Shown: piece by piece, positions 26,954 through 35,178 of the stretch
How positions within the stretch are numbered: position 1 is the first letter of the stretch
Layout of the letters: every line of letters starts with the position of its first letter
Source: Solibacillus cecembensis
GTDB lineage: Bacteria; Bacillota; Bacilli; Bacillales_A; Planococcaceae
Direction of reading: 5' to 3'
Length of the DNA stretch: 64,000 nucleotides
Assembly (NCBI RefSeq): GCF_001439635.1
Contig: NZ_LMBZ01000002.1
Span: 67,891 to 131,890, forward strand
Program-made: the position numbers and the translations under genes
Notes under the pieces: generated by a model
What the model was told of the DNA's origin: nothing
The model's input: only the letters and a program-made list of their open reading frames with translations
Database searches by the model: none

Positions 26954-27802
26954 ATGATGAAAAAAGTATTCTCAGGGATTTTCCTTACATTAATTCTATT
27001 CATTATATCGTCACCTACTTATGCAGCAACCGCTCAAATAAAAATTGACGGTGTGACGATTGCAACTGACGCGAATCCAACAGTTAAAAATAATCGTACA
27101 ATGGTACCGTTACGTGTAATCAGTGAAAATTTGGGCGCTACAGTCCATTGGTCGGATTCACAAGTCACGCTTACTAAAAACGAGATGAAAGTAATCTTAA
27201 AACTTAATAGTAATAAAGTGGTGAAAAACGGTAAAACGGAACTTCTTGATGTAAAGCCATTTATGAAAAATAATCGTACTTTTGTTCCGATGCGTTTTAT
27301 TGCCGAAACATTTGGCAGCAATGTTGATTACAAAAAAGGTACTGTTACAGTTGATACAAAACCACTCGTTATTGATGGTGTAAAAATTAAAGCAATGCAG
27401 TACGAATTTCATATGACAATGGGCGGAGTAATCCAGCAAATGAAAGGAAATAGTTATAACGAAGCCATTTACAATATTTTTATAGAAAACAAGGGAAGTA
27501 AGGTTGAAGCGCCTGCAAATTATTCATGGTATTTTCAACTTGTTTCAGCTGGAGATTATTATAAAAATGCGCAATATGATTTTTTAGACCAAGATGGGAA
27601 AAGTATAAAGCGTTTTGATATTTATTCTTTAGCTCAGTCTTCAGATGGGACTTCCTTTGCGCAACCCCAAGTTTTGATTCATGACGCGACCGAAAATCAA
27701 TGGTATTTGTTTAATCAAACCTCAAGTCAGGCCATAGATCAACTATTCTATAGAGCCTCGATGAACGGTTTTGTGACGCTTATTAGTAATACAGTTGTAT
27801 AG
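26954..27802 (+). CDS. Secreted stalk-domain protein, paralogue 3
   Basis: 282 residues: signal peptide ending TYAA, stalk domain with RTMVPLRVISENLG and RTFVPMRFIAETFG, same C-terminal domain as the other two (FHMTMGGVIQQ, later TENQWYLFNQTSS). Start at the first of two adjacent ATGs behind AAAAAGGAG. Its stalk core again shares about 100 nearly identical bases with paralogues 1 and 2, suggesting gene conversion or strong selection. Confidence 0.85.
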   Translation: MMKKVFSGIFLTLILFIISSPTYAATAQIKIDGVTIATDANPTVKNNRTMVPLRVISENLGATVHWSDSQVTLTKNEMKVILKLNSNKVVKNGKTELLDVKPFMKNNRTFVPMRFIAETFGSNVDYKKGTVTVDTKPLVIDGVKIKAMQYEFHMTMGGVIQQMKGNSYNEAIYNIFIENKGSKVEAPANYSWYFQLVSAGDYYKNAQYDFLDQDGKSIKRFDIYSLAQSSDGTSFAQPQVLIHDATENQWYLFNQTSSQAIDQLFYRASMNGFVTLISNTVV

Positions 27803-27842
27803 GGTAGACAAACGTATTTTTCTCATAAGCCCCTTACAGTGA

Positions 27843-27938
27843 CAACTCATTCAAAAGGCATTCTTGGAAAGGGCGTTAAATGGAATTTTACGATGTTTAG
27901 TTGATCGTGAGGGTGAAATACAAAAAGTAATAGTTTAA
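27843..27938 (+). pseudogene. Possible 3' remnant of a lost gene
   Basis: A 31-codon open stretch with protein-like composition (FLERALNGILRCLVDREGEIQ) has no start codon or ribosome binding site, but ends 7 bp before a good terminator. It looks like the last piece of a deleted gene. Family not recognised. Confidence 0.3.
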
Positions 27939-27945
27939 GAAAATG

Positions 27946-27981
27946 AAGGGTTCATGCACTGATTGTGTATGAACCCTTTTT
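27946..27981 (+). terminator. Terminator upstream of the ABC transporter promoter
   Basis: AAGGGTTCATGCA / TGTATGAACCCTT stem and T-run. It ends whatever transcript crosses the 27843-27938 remnant and insulates the transporter promoter. Confidence 0.8.
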
Positions 27982-27984
27982 GCT

Positions 27985-28066
27985 TTCTTGTAAGGTAGAT
28001 GACGATAAAGATTTAAGGTTCTTGTAAGCTTGCCACAACTTTCTTGTAAGTTTGGGTGGATATACT
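27985..28066 (+). promoter_or_regulatory. Response-regulator-type promoter of the ABC transporter operon
   Basis: Three identical copies of TTCTTGTAAG lie at 27985-27994, 28019-28028 and 28041-28050. The last two are exactly 22 bp (two helical turns) apart, just upstream of a -10 TATACT (28061-28066) that lacks a recognisable -35. Such phased direct repeats in place of a -35 are typical of OmpR/PhoB-family activation. The same arrangement precedes the DUF418 gene at 33982-34036. Confidence 0.65.
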
Positions 28067-28103
28067 GTAGTCATATGCATAACACAGAAGAGGTGAGCGA
28101 CAA

Positions 28104-28871
28104 ATGACTCCATTATTAAAAGTACAAAATGTAGGGAAAGTTTATGGAAACGGCGCAAATGTATTTACTGCCCTTTCGAATATATCATTTGAAGTAGAAA
28201 AGGGTGAATTTGTAGGTGTGATGGGACCTTCGGGTGCAGGGAAATCGACGTTACTGAACGTACTCGCAACGATCGATACACCGACAACAGGTGATATCGT
28301 AATTGGTGACTCAAATTTAGCACATATGAAAGATGCTGGTTTAGCGGATTTCCGTCGTGATAATTTAGGGTTTATTTTTCAAGATTATAACTTGCTTGAT
28401 TCGTTAACGGTACGTGAAAATATTGTGTTACCACTGGCAATTGCAAAGGTGCCAGCGAAAGAAATTAATACGCGTGTAGCGCACATTGCAGGATTATTTG
28501 GTATTGGCGACCTACTAGACAAATATCCTTATCAAATATCAGGTGGGCAAAAGCAGCGTACTGCATCATCTCGTGCACTTGTGACAGAGCCACAGCTTAT
28601 TTTCGCGGATGAGCCAACAGGTGCGCTCGATTCAAAATCGGCAACGGATTTACTGGAAAGACTGAGTGATTTAAATAAATCACAAGCTTCAACAATTATG
28701 ATGGTGACGCATGATGCATTTGCGGCAAGTTTCTGTCAGCGTATTCTTTTTATCCAAGACGGACAGCTATCGAAAGAAATTCACCGAGGAACGCAAACAC
28801 GTAAGCAATTTTTCCAAGAGATCCTGCAGGTGTTAGCAGGTATCGGAGGTGAGGTTAATGACGTTATTTAG
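28104..28871 (+). CDS. ABC transporter ATP-binding protein, BceA/YxdL type
   Basis: 255 residues. Walker A GPSGAGKS, Q-loop FIFQDYNLL, signature ISGGQKQR, Walker B IFADEPTGALD and H-loop VTHD are intact. The FRRDNLGFIFQDYNLLDSLT block is typical of MacB/BceA-type ATPases acting with a large permease in peptide-antibiotic sensing and resistance. ATG behind AGAGGTGAGC; its 3' end overlaps the permease start by 14 bp. In B. subtilis the equivalent cluster with yxeA is yxdLM. Confidence 0.9.
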   Translation: MTPLLKVQNVGKVYGNGANVFTALSNISFEVEKGEFVGVMGPSGAGKSTLLNVLATIDTPTTGDIVIGDSNLAHMKDAGLADFRRDNLGFIFQDYNLLDSLTVRENIVLPLAIAKVPAKEINTRVAHIAGLFGIGDLLDKYPYQISGGQKQRTASSRALVTEPQLIFADEPTGALDSKSATDLLERLSDLNKSQASTIMMVTHDAFAASFCQRILFIQDGQLSKEIHRGTQTRKQFFQEILQVLAGIGGEVNDVI

Positions 28872-30729
28872 TCTTGCACAAAAAAATATTCAACAAAATT
28901 TATCGAATTACTTTTTATATATTGCCTCTATGGTATTCAGTATTGTTATTTACTTTACGTTTGTGACACTTAAATACAATGATGAAATTTCTGCGTTAAC
29001 AGGCACATCTCAAAGAGTCCAAGGGCTGATGAATGCATCGTCTATTATTTTACTGTTTTTCATCGTCATTTTTATAGCGTATTCCAATTCGTTTTTTATG
29101 AAGAAGCGAAAAAAAGAAGTGGCGCTTTATTCATTATTGGGAGTCCGTAAGCAAAAGATTGGTTTAATGCTATTTTTCGAGAACCTAGTTATTGGGCTTA
29201 TATCACTTGTACTAGGCATTGTTATTGGATTTTTCATGTCAAAAATTTTACTAACGGTTTTAGTGCGCTTGATGGGCTATGAGGTCGTGGCAAATTTCAC
29301 GTTTTCAGGACAAGCTGTACTTAATACAGTAGTAATTTTCTCTATATTGTTCCTGTTCACCTCATTACAAGGGTATCGTGTAATCTATCAATTCAAGCTA
29401 ATCGATTTATTTCACGCTGAAAAGCAGGGTGAAAAAATGCCACGTGCATCCATTTTTGCAGCAATGGTAGGTACGATACTTGTCGGATTTGGCTATTACA
29501 CTTCAGTTACAGATATGTTTACTAGCTCAATTTGGCGTTTTTTCACTGTACTTGGAACGCCCTTATTAGTGATTGGGGTTACAATTTTCGGGACATATTT
29601 ATTGTTCCATAGTGTAAGTGTATTCGTGTTAACGGCGTTGAAAAAGGCGACGGCATGGTCATGGAGAGGGCTTAATTTAATCGGGGTGTCTCAATTACTT
29701 TATCGCATTCGTGGGAACGCTAAGTCGCTATCCATTATTGCCATTTTAAGTGCGACGACAATTACAGCAGGTGGTGGAGTATTTGGGATTTACTACAACG
29801 CGGAGAGTTCTGTGCGTTTGGCAACGCCCAATACATTTATGTGGAAAGGAGACACAGTAAATTTACCACAAAAAGACGTCGTGTATAACGAGGCACTAAA
29901 TGTGAAAAATTTACGAGTCGATAGTGACTTTGCCTTTTTTGAATACACATTGTTGAAAGAATCGGATTACAATCATTTAGCGAAGTTGCAAGGTTTAGAG
30001 CGTGAATTACATGTTGTAGATGGTTCAGCGATTTTACTTGATGTTATGTATGATGAGCGCTTTTCACACGATTTCACAGGAGAAGAATTTAAATTAGCAA
30101 ACAACGAATCTTTCTATGTGGAAAAAATGTACATGGAAAGTGTACTGAACTTTTTTCCAGCAGGTACAGTACTTGTAGTAAATGATCAGGAATTTGCTAA
30201 GACAACCGCTGAAGACTTGGTCATGCAAGTGGTTGGCATGAAAAATGATTTAAAACAGCAAGCAGTGTCTAAGGTCATTTATGATCAGTTGTCACCAGAG
30301 CAGCAAGAATCGTTTTCAAGTGTGCCTCAAAGCTATGAAGATAGCATGGCTAGTGTAGGCTCATTACTGTTCGTTGGTAGCTTCTTAGGGCTTGTATTCC
30401 TAGCAGCAACAGGTAGTATTATTTATTTCAAAATTTTAACCGAAGCGGAAGAAGATCAAGCAAAATATGCGATTTTAAATAAAATCGGAGTTAGTGGCAA
30501 GCAAATGGTTAAAACAATTGCAGGGCAGGTAGCTGTAATTTTTGGTGCACCACTTCTTGTCGGAATACTGCATAGTGCATTTGCTTTAACGGCACTTTCA
30601 CAGCTATTTAACATGGATATTACAAAACCCGTCATTATTTGGATGCTTGCATATACAGCAATTTACGCAATTTACTACGTATTTACAGTGCGTTCATTTT
30701 ATAAAATTGTAAAACAAGGAGCAAAATAA
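28858..30729 (+). CDS. ABC transporter permease, BceB/YxdM type (FtsX-like)
   Basis: 623 residues from the ATG behind GGAGGTGAGG (an in-frame GTG nine bases upstream is less likely). About ten membrane segments, with a large extracytoplasmic region of about 200 residues between the later helices (roughly residues 310-510), as in BceB sensors of peptide antibiotics. FtsX-like parts frame that domain. Forms the transporter with the preceding ATPase. Confidence 0.9.
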   Translation: MTLFSLAQKNIQQNLSNYFLYIASMVFSIVIYFTFVTLKYNDEISALTGTSQRVQGLMNASSIILLFFIVIFIAYSNSFFMKKRKKEVALYSLLGVRKQKIGLMLFFENLVIGLISLVLGIVIGFFMSKILLTVLVRLMGYEVVANFTFSGQAVLNTVVIFSILFLFTSLQGYRVIYQFKLIDLFHAEKQGEKMPRASIFAAMVGTILVGFGYYTSVTDMFTSSIWRFFTVLGTPLLVIGVTIFGTYLLFHSVSVFVLTALKKATAWSWRGLNLIGVSQLLYRIRGNAKSLSIIAILSATTITAGGGVFGIYYNAESSVRLATPNTFMWKGDTVNLPQKDVVYNEALNVKNLRVDSDFAFFEYTLLKESDYNHLAKLQGLERELHVVDGSAILLDVMYDERFSHDFTGEEFKLANNESFYVEKMYMESVLNFFPAGTVLVVNDQEFAKTTAEDLVMQVVGMKNDLKQQAVSKVIYDQLSPEQQESFSSVPQSYEDSMASVGSLLFVGSFLGLVFLAATGSIIYFKILTEAEEDQAKYAILNKIGVSGKQMVKTIAGQVAVIFGAPLLVGILHSAFALTALSQLFNMDITKPVIIWMLAYTAIYAIYYVFTVRSFYKIVKQGAK

Positions 30730-30730
30730 T

Positions 30731-31090
30731 ATGAAAAAAGTATATATTGGAATTGGTGCGACTCTAATCCTATTTATTGCAGCGTTGGTGGCATTATTGA
30801 CTGTCGATTTTAATCGTTTAAATAAGGATACGTACTATGTACAAGTGACGATAGACGGCGAATTAGAAGAATTTAGATTAGATACAGGTGAGATAGCTGA
30901 GTCTTATTGGTATGAGCTACCGTCTTACGATGAGAGTGGAGAAGAGCAAACATTGAAATTTTCTGCTACTAAAAACTTACGTAAAGATGCGTTTTTAAAA
31001 TTGTATGTTAAAGGTGGAAAGGAAGTATCATCGTATGATGAAGTACAATTCGATGAGATACCAACAAAAGCACAAGAAAAGCTGAAATAA
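30731..31090 (+). CDS. yxeA: YxeA family protein
   Basis: 119 residues: N-terminal membrane anchor or signal (5-25), then the YxeA core with KDTYYVQVTIDGELEEF and a YELPSYDESG turn. It starts 1 bp after the permease stop. YxeA partners occur with YxdLM-type transporters; their biochemical role is not established. Probably exposed outside the membrane. Confidence 0.82.
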   Translation: MKKVYIGIGATLILFIAALVALLTVDFNRLNKDTYYVQVTIDGELEEFRLDTGEIAESYWYELPSYDESGEEQTLKFSATKNLRKDAFLKLYVKGGKEVSSYDEVQFDEIPTKAQEKLK

Positions 31091-31095
31091 TAAAT

Positions 31096-31127
31096 GAAAA
31101 TGCCCCGGAGATTTCGGGGCATTTTTT
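31096..31127. terminator. Bidirectional terminator
   Basis: AAAATGCCCCGGA / TCGGGGCATTTTTT stem between the transporter operon and the convergent histidine kinase gene. Confidence 0.92.
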
Positions 31128-31135
31128 AGTGCAAC

Positions 31136-32518
31136 CTACTGTGTTGTTAAATGAATACTAACTGTAGTACCTTCATTCACTTTTGAGATGATGGAAACAG
31201 TGCCGCCATGCGCTTCAATAATATCTCGGGCGATGGCAGTGCCAAGACCTGTGCCTAAATTATGTTCTGTATTCGTACCACGGTAATAACGTTCGAAAAT
31301 ATGTTCAAGGTCTTCTGCAGAAATGCCCTTACCGTTATCAGAAATGGTGATAGAGTCTGCTTCGACATGGACCTTTATCTCAACATCACGTGGATTGTGC
31401 AGCAATGCATTATACAAAAAATTCACAACCGCACGTCGCATAAAATGAGCATCAATGCTCTGTATAATGGTATCTGCAGAGGCGTCGAACTCAATATTTG
31501 CATGCTCGTACTGTGCCATGTTGAGTGTATCTATTACAATTTCACGTATAAACTGCACGATATTGGTGTTGTTCAGTTGTAAAGGTAATTGCTGATGACG
31601 GAGACGCATTGTTAAATTTAAATCATCCAGTAGATCCTGCATGTGGAGTGACTGTTTTTCGATAATACGAGCGTATTCTGCTTGCTCATTTTCCGACAAA
31701 TTACCTTCGCTTAATAGCTCAGAATAGCCACGAATGGAAGCGAGTGGCGTTTTCATATCATGCGACACATTACTAATCCATTCTTCACGCATTATTTCAA
31801 GACGATTTCGTTCGATTTCGTGTGCAGCAAGTTCGCGCGATACCTCATTTAAATTTGAAATAACAGGTTTATACAGACCTTTTGGCGTTTTTACTTGTGC
31901 GTGCTTGCGATTTTTTAAATGTTGAATTTGCTCGATTAGTGCATAGAGTGGTTTCGTCAGTGCACGACCAAAAAACCATCCAACAAGGGCTGTCACAAGT
32001 AAATCAGCAATGACTATAGCTAAGCCGAACTTTCCAAGAAGCTGTAAAAAAGATGAGGGTGAAAAGTTCCATACCACACGAGACACGCTTCTATCTTGAA
32101 TCCCAACTAAATAGTTAAATTCATTATTTCCTCCAATATAAACAGTTGTAGATGGATCGATTTCGCGGTATTTATAAGTTTGGATTAATTCAAGCGGTGA
32201 ATAATGAACCAAGGCATTATCCGGTACATTATACCCGCCAATCATGTCTCCGTTTTGATTTAGCACTTGTACCCACGCATTATGTTCCTTCAATAACTGC
32301 AAACCTTTGTCATCAAAGGAAATATCACCATTTTGATATTGAATGTATTGCTCAAATTCCCGTGTGAATTGCTCGGAGTTAGTAGATTCTGGTGCTTGAA
32401 AATTTGTTGTTTGCTGATAAATGAACAAGCTAATGAAAATAGCTGTATTGACGAAAATCACAATGATAGCGATGGATAACACAGATAATAAAAACTGTGC
32501 AGTGAGTCTCCATTTCAT
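31136..32518 (-). CDS. Two-component sensor histidine kinase with extracytoplasmic domain
   Basis: 460 residues. Membrane helix about 12-34, extracytoplasmic domain about 35-160, second helix about 163-184, HAMP-like linker (ALTKPLYALIEQIQHLK), phosphoacceptor His253 in NVSHDMKTPL, and an ATPase domain with DNGKGI and GTGLGTAIA. Unlike BceS/YxdK-type intramembrane kinases, it has a large sensor domain. It lies downstream of and nearly touching the response regulator gene (16-bp gap) and faces the transporter operon. Confidence 0.9.
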   Translation of the reverse strand: MKWRLTAQFLLSVLSIAIIVIFVNTAIFISLFIYQQTTNFQAPESTNSEQFTREFEQYIQYQNGDISFDDKGLQLLKEHNAWVQVLNQNGDMIGGYNVPDNALVHYSPLELIQTYKYREIDPSTTVYIGGNNEFNYLVGIQDRSVSRVVWNFSPSSFLQLLGKFGLAIVIADLLVTALVGWFFGRALTKPLYALIEQIQHLKNRKHAQVKTPKGLYKPVISNLNEVSRELAAHEIERNRLEIMREEWISNVSHDMKTPLASIRGYSELLSEGNLSENEQAEYARIIEKQSLHMQDLLDDLNLTMRLRHQQLPLQLNNTNIVQFIREIVIDTLNMAQYEHANIEFDASADTIIQSIDAHFMRRAVVNFLYNALLHNPRDVEIKVHVEADSITISDNGKGISAEDLEHIFERYYRGTNTEHNLGTGLGTAIARDIIEAHGGTVSIISKVNEGTTVSIHLTTQ

Positions 32519-32533
32519 AAATAACGAGCCCCC

Positions 32534-33250
32534 TTACTTAGCAATAACAAATTTATAGCCTAAGCCTTTTACGGTAGTGATAAAAATCGGATTAGAAGGG
32601 TCACTCTCCACTTTTTCACGTAGACGTCGAATATGCACCATGACTGTATTATCAGAGCCGTAAAAATCTTCGCCCCATACACGTTCAAACAATGTTTCCT
32701 TACTTAAAATTCGATTTGGATTGTGCATAAAGCAAGCCATTAAGCCGACTTCCTTAGCCGTTAGCTCTAGCAATATGCCATCTTTATGTACTTCCGTTTC
32801 ATCAGCATTCATCGAAAAGGGACCATTTTCTAGTACATCTTTTTGTGTATCAAGTATAGATGTAGTATCTTGAGTATGATAGCCTGCTCTACGTAACTGT
32901 GCTTTCACACGATAAGCGACTTCTTTTGGGCTAAAGGGTTTGGTAATGTAATCATCTCCGCCGATTGCAAGACCTAAAATTTTATCGATTTCTTCTGTTT
33001 TGGCCGACATAAAGAGTATCGGCACATGTGAAATTTCACGAATGCGACGACATAAATCATAACCTTCACCATCTGGAAGCATGACATCAAGTAATATAAT
33101 GTCTGGCGATTCCTTTTGAAAGCTTATCCATGCTTCGGAAATGGTACCGGCTGTGTGAATATTTTTGAAACCTTCCTTTTGAAGGCTTATTTTTAGGAGA
33201 TTAGCTAAATCCGCCTCATCATCTATGACTAAAATTGTTGGTTCTGGCAT
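32534..33250 (-). CDS. OmpR/PhoB-family response regulator
   Basis: 238 residues from the ATG spaced 9 nt after GGAG; a TTG five codons upstream is less likely. Receiver domain with DDEAD pocket, phospho-acceptor Asp55 (LLDVMLP), and ITKPFSP. Winged-helix output domain (about 140-236) with the ELTAKEVGL and TVMVHIRRLREKV signatures. Likely activates the transporter and DUF418 promoters through the direct repeats described there (inference). Confidence 0.92.
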   Translation of the reverse strand: MPEPTILVIDDEADLANLLKISLQKEGFKNIHTAGTISEAWISFQKESPDIILLDVMLPDGEGYDLCRRIREISHVPILFMSAKTEEIDKILGLAIGGDDYITKPFSPKEVAYRVKAQLRRAGYHTQDTTSILDTQKDVLENGPFSMNADETEVHKDGILLELTAKEVGLMACFMHNPNRILSKETLFERVWGEDFYGSDNTVMVHIRRLREKVESDPSNPIFITTVKGLGYKFVIAK

Positions 33251-33365
33251 ATTGTTTCGCTCCAATCCTTATGATATTTGATTATAAATGAAAATTTTCC
33301 GAAATACGAAGTGTAGACATCACACCTGTTGATTATCTAGATTCTACCAATATAATATAGCGAAA

Positions 33366-33430
33366 AAGAGAGTTTCTCTTGTAAAATAGTAGTCATCACA
33401 ATATACCTTTTTACAAGTGGAATCTCTCTT
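33366..33430. mobile_element. MITE-like inverted repeat, copy 1
   Basis: About 65 bp with imperfect 21-22 bp inverted ends: AAGAGAG-5-CTTGTAAAA at left and TTTTACAAG-5-TCTCTCTT at right. No coding capacity. A related element is at 48648-48704. The pair looks like the fused ends of a small non-autonomous element or of an IS that lost its transposase. Confidence 0.5.
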
Positions 33431-33469
33431 GGCTAAGAATAAAACGATTTTTAACCTACTTCAAAACTT

Positions 33470-33560
33470 TCATAAGAGGATATTATGTTTAATAAATGAG
33501 CATATATCCTCTTTTCTTTTGCAATTTAGATTTGATATATAAATATTGAAATTATGGTAT
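33470..33560 (+). repeat. Degenerate copy of the terminator/upstream region at 23599-23690
   Basis: AAGAGGATATTATG...TATATCCTCTTTTC followed by a block aligning with the stretch after the terminator at 23599 (TTTGATnTnTnAATATT, ATTATGGT versus AATATGGT). It suggests that part of the stalk-gene upstream region was once duplicated here and has decayed. Confidence 0.4.
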
Positions 33561-33598
33561 TTTTATGTATAAAAAAATAGAAAGAATAAATTGGATTA

Positions 33599-33685
33599 GT
33601 TGGAGCGACGTATGCGGTGAAAGTCGCACGTACGGTGTAAACAGGGGGAAAAGCCAGAGATAACTTCAAAGGCTTACCTATCTGT
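33599..33685 (+). mobile_element. Orphan 3' end of a group II intron (domains V-VI)
   Basis: GAGCGACGTATGCG-GTGAAAGT-CGCACGTACGG forms the domain V-type hairpin with GAAA loop and AGC triad (33603-33636). It is followed by the GGGGGAAAAGCC / GGCTTACCTATC domain VI-like hairpin with an unpaired A-rich strand, and the usual intron end at CTATC. No 5' domains or reverse transcriptase gene are present, so this is a remnant. Confidence 0.6.
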
Positions 33686-33751
33686 ATGAATTATACTTGG
33701 TATGGTGAAAATTGTGTTTGTAGAATAATTTTTCTGGACTAAAGATGGAGA

Positions 33752-33824
33752 ATGAAAAAGATTATTTCTAATTAGCTTAATAATGATTTTAAGTATTAGT
33801 ATTTTAGTAGCAGCGACATTATAA
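33752..33824 (+). pseudogene. Remnant of a small secreted/anchored protein gene
   Basis: ATG after a GGAG-type site opens MKKIIS, then one frameshift leads into LIMILSISILVAATL and a stop: a broken signal peptide or membrane anchor. About 70-120 bp on, short in-frame pieces such as VTIKDELFLEGDKNYY are compatible with a decayed yxeA-like gene, but this is weak. Confidence 0.3.
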
Positions 33825-33981
33825 GTCATATCAGTACAGAACAAATTTGCGGTGTCTATACATCATTTATTCTCCTTTTTTAAAAAAATAATAGTTACTA
33901 TTAAAGATGAACTTTTTTTAGAAGGGGATAAAAACTACTATAAGTGAAAAAAGGCATTAAATAATGAGACCCACCTATAAA

Positions 33982-34036
33982 TTTAAGGTTCCTGTAAACT
34001 GTTCTAAAAGTTACTGTAAGGATGGGAGGCTATGAT
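33982..34036 (+). promoter_or_regulatory. Response-regulator-type promoter of the DUF418 gene
   Basis: TTCCTGTAA (33989-33997) and TTACTGTAAG (34011-34020) are 22 bp apart and followed by -10 TATGAT (34031-34036). Aligned without gaps to 28012-28066, 35 of the first 50 positions are identical, including TTTAAGGTTC at the left edge and the same -10 position. This strongly suggests one shared transcription factor. Confidence 0.65.
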
Positions 34037-34079
34037 AGCTATAAAGCAATAAAATGCGAAAGAAAAGGAGTTTTTAAGA

Positions 34080-35123
34080 ATGAATTCGTTTGTTACTCAG
34101 AAAGAAAGAATCGTTTCCTTAGATATTATTCGTGGGCTAGCGTTATTTGGCATTTTGTTTATAAACGTGGCGGCCTTCAAGGTATTGGTAGAGGGTGAAC
34201 TGCCTGAATATAGTGGAATTAATGTTACTATTGAAACGCTCATTGATATTTTTATCGAGAAGAAATTCTTTTCGATTTTTTCATTCCTCTTCGGTGTAGG
34301 TTTTTATATTTTTGCTTCACGTGCAGAAGCACGTGGCGATAAGCCAAGATGGCGTTTTGCACGACGTTTACTAGCTTTATTATTAATTGGTATCGTCCAT
34401 ATAATTGTTTTTTGGGGCTCAATCCTTTCTATCTATGCAATTATTGGTTTTTTACTTATTCCATTCTATAATGCAAAGATTTCAACGATTAGTAAATGGC
34501 TATTTGCTATCATTACTGTTCATGTACTTTCCATTCTCGGACAATTATTTATGCCAAATCAAGGAACCTTTTCCACTGTATTTGGAATATTAGGAAATGA
34601 TGCAGTTACTATTTTCATCATGTTTTTAACTGGTTTTTTAGTAGCAAAAGCAGATTGGATTAATCATATTAGTGAATACTCAAAACAACTAAAGTGGATT
34701 CAATTTGTGACATTTCCCATTTTTGTAGGGATCTCACTTTGGATTGGGTTTACCCCAAAAGGAGACTATCAAAATCTACAATTAATTTTGGGTTTAGGTG
34801 TAATTCCGACAACATATTTTTATTTAACTTTTCTATTTGTCATGTTAGAGAATAAAAGCATCGTGAAGTTTCTTAATCCAATAGGACGAGTTGGTCAAAT
34901 GGCATTCACAAATTATTTGGCGCAAAGCTTTATTGGCCTAGCTATTATTTCTTTAATGGGGCTTGAAGTTGTTTCACCTTCTTATGTGGTTATTATCGCA
35001 ATCTTAATTTTTGCCATTCAAATTATCTTTAGTGTCATCTGGTTCAAATTCTTTAAAATGGGACCATTTGAAAAGCTATGGCGCTATATGACCTATGGAA
35101 GAAAAGCAGTGCCAAAGAAATAA
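34080..35123 (+). CDS. DUF418/YeiB-family membrane protein
   Basis: 347 residues with about nine hydrophobic segments. Family opening RIVSLDIIRGLALFGILFIN, conserved FLFGVGFYIF, and C-terminal DUF418 part with GRVGQMAFTNYLAQS and GPFEKLWR. Distantly acyltransferase-3-like, so a cell-envelope modification role is possible but unproven. ATG behind AAAAGGAG. The promoter resembles that of the peptide-antibiotic transporter, suggesting a place in the envelope-stress response. Confidence 0.85.
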   Translation: MNSFVTQKERIVSLDIIRGLALFGILFINVAAFKVLVEGELPEYSGINVTIETLIDIFIEKKFFSIFSFLFGVGFYIFASRAEARGDKPRWRFARRLLALLLIGIVHIIVFWGSILSIYAIIGFLLIPFYNAKISTISKWLFAIITVHVLSILGQLFMPNQGTFSTVFGILGNDAVTIFIMFLTGFLVAKADWINHISEYSKQLKWIQFVTFPIFVGISLWIGFTPKGDYQNLQLILGLGVIPTTYFYLTFLFVMLENKSIVKFLNPIGRVGQMAFTNYLAQSFIGLAIISLMGLEVVSPSYVVIIAILIFAIQIIFSVIWFKFFKMGPFEKLWRYMTYGRKAVPKK

Positions 35124-35136
35124 ACAATTACATGCG

Positions 35137-35178
35137 AAACTCCCTGTGGTGAAAGTTCCAATCCGCAGGGGAGTTTTT
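35137..35178 (+). terminator. Terminator of the DUF418 gene
   Basis: AAACTCCCTGTGG / CCGCAGGGGAGTTTTT stem-loop 13 bp after the stop. Its 3' part shares AGGGGAGTTTTTCGAT with the middle hairpin of the repeat at 4782-4917. Confidence 0.85.

Noticed and set aside
23733..27802. Idea that the three stalk genes are a CRISPR-like or phage tandem array
   Set aside because: Repeats are coding, hundreds of bases long, separated by unrelated genes, and have signal peptides; no cas or phage genes are near.
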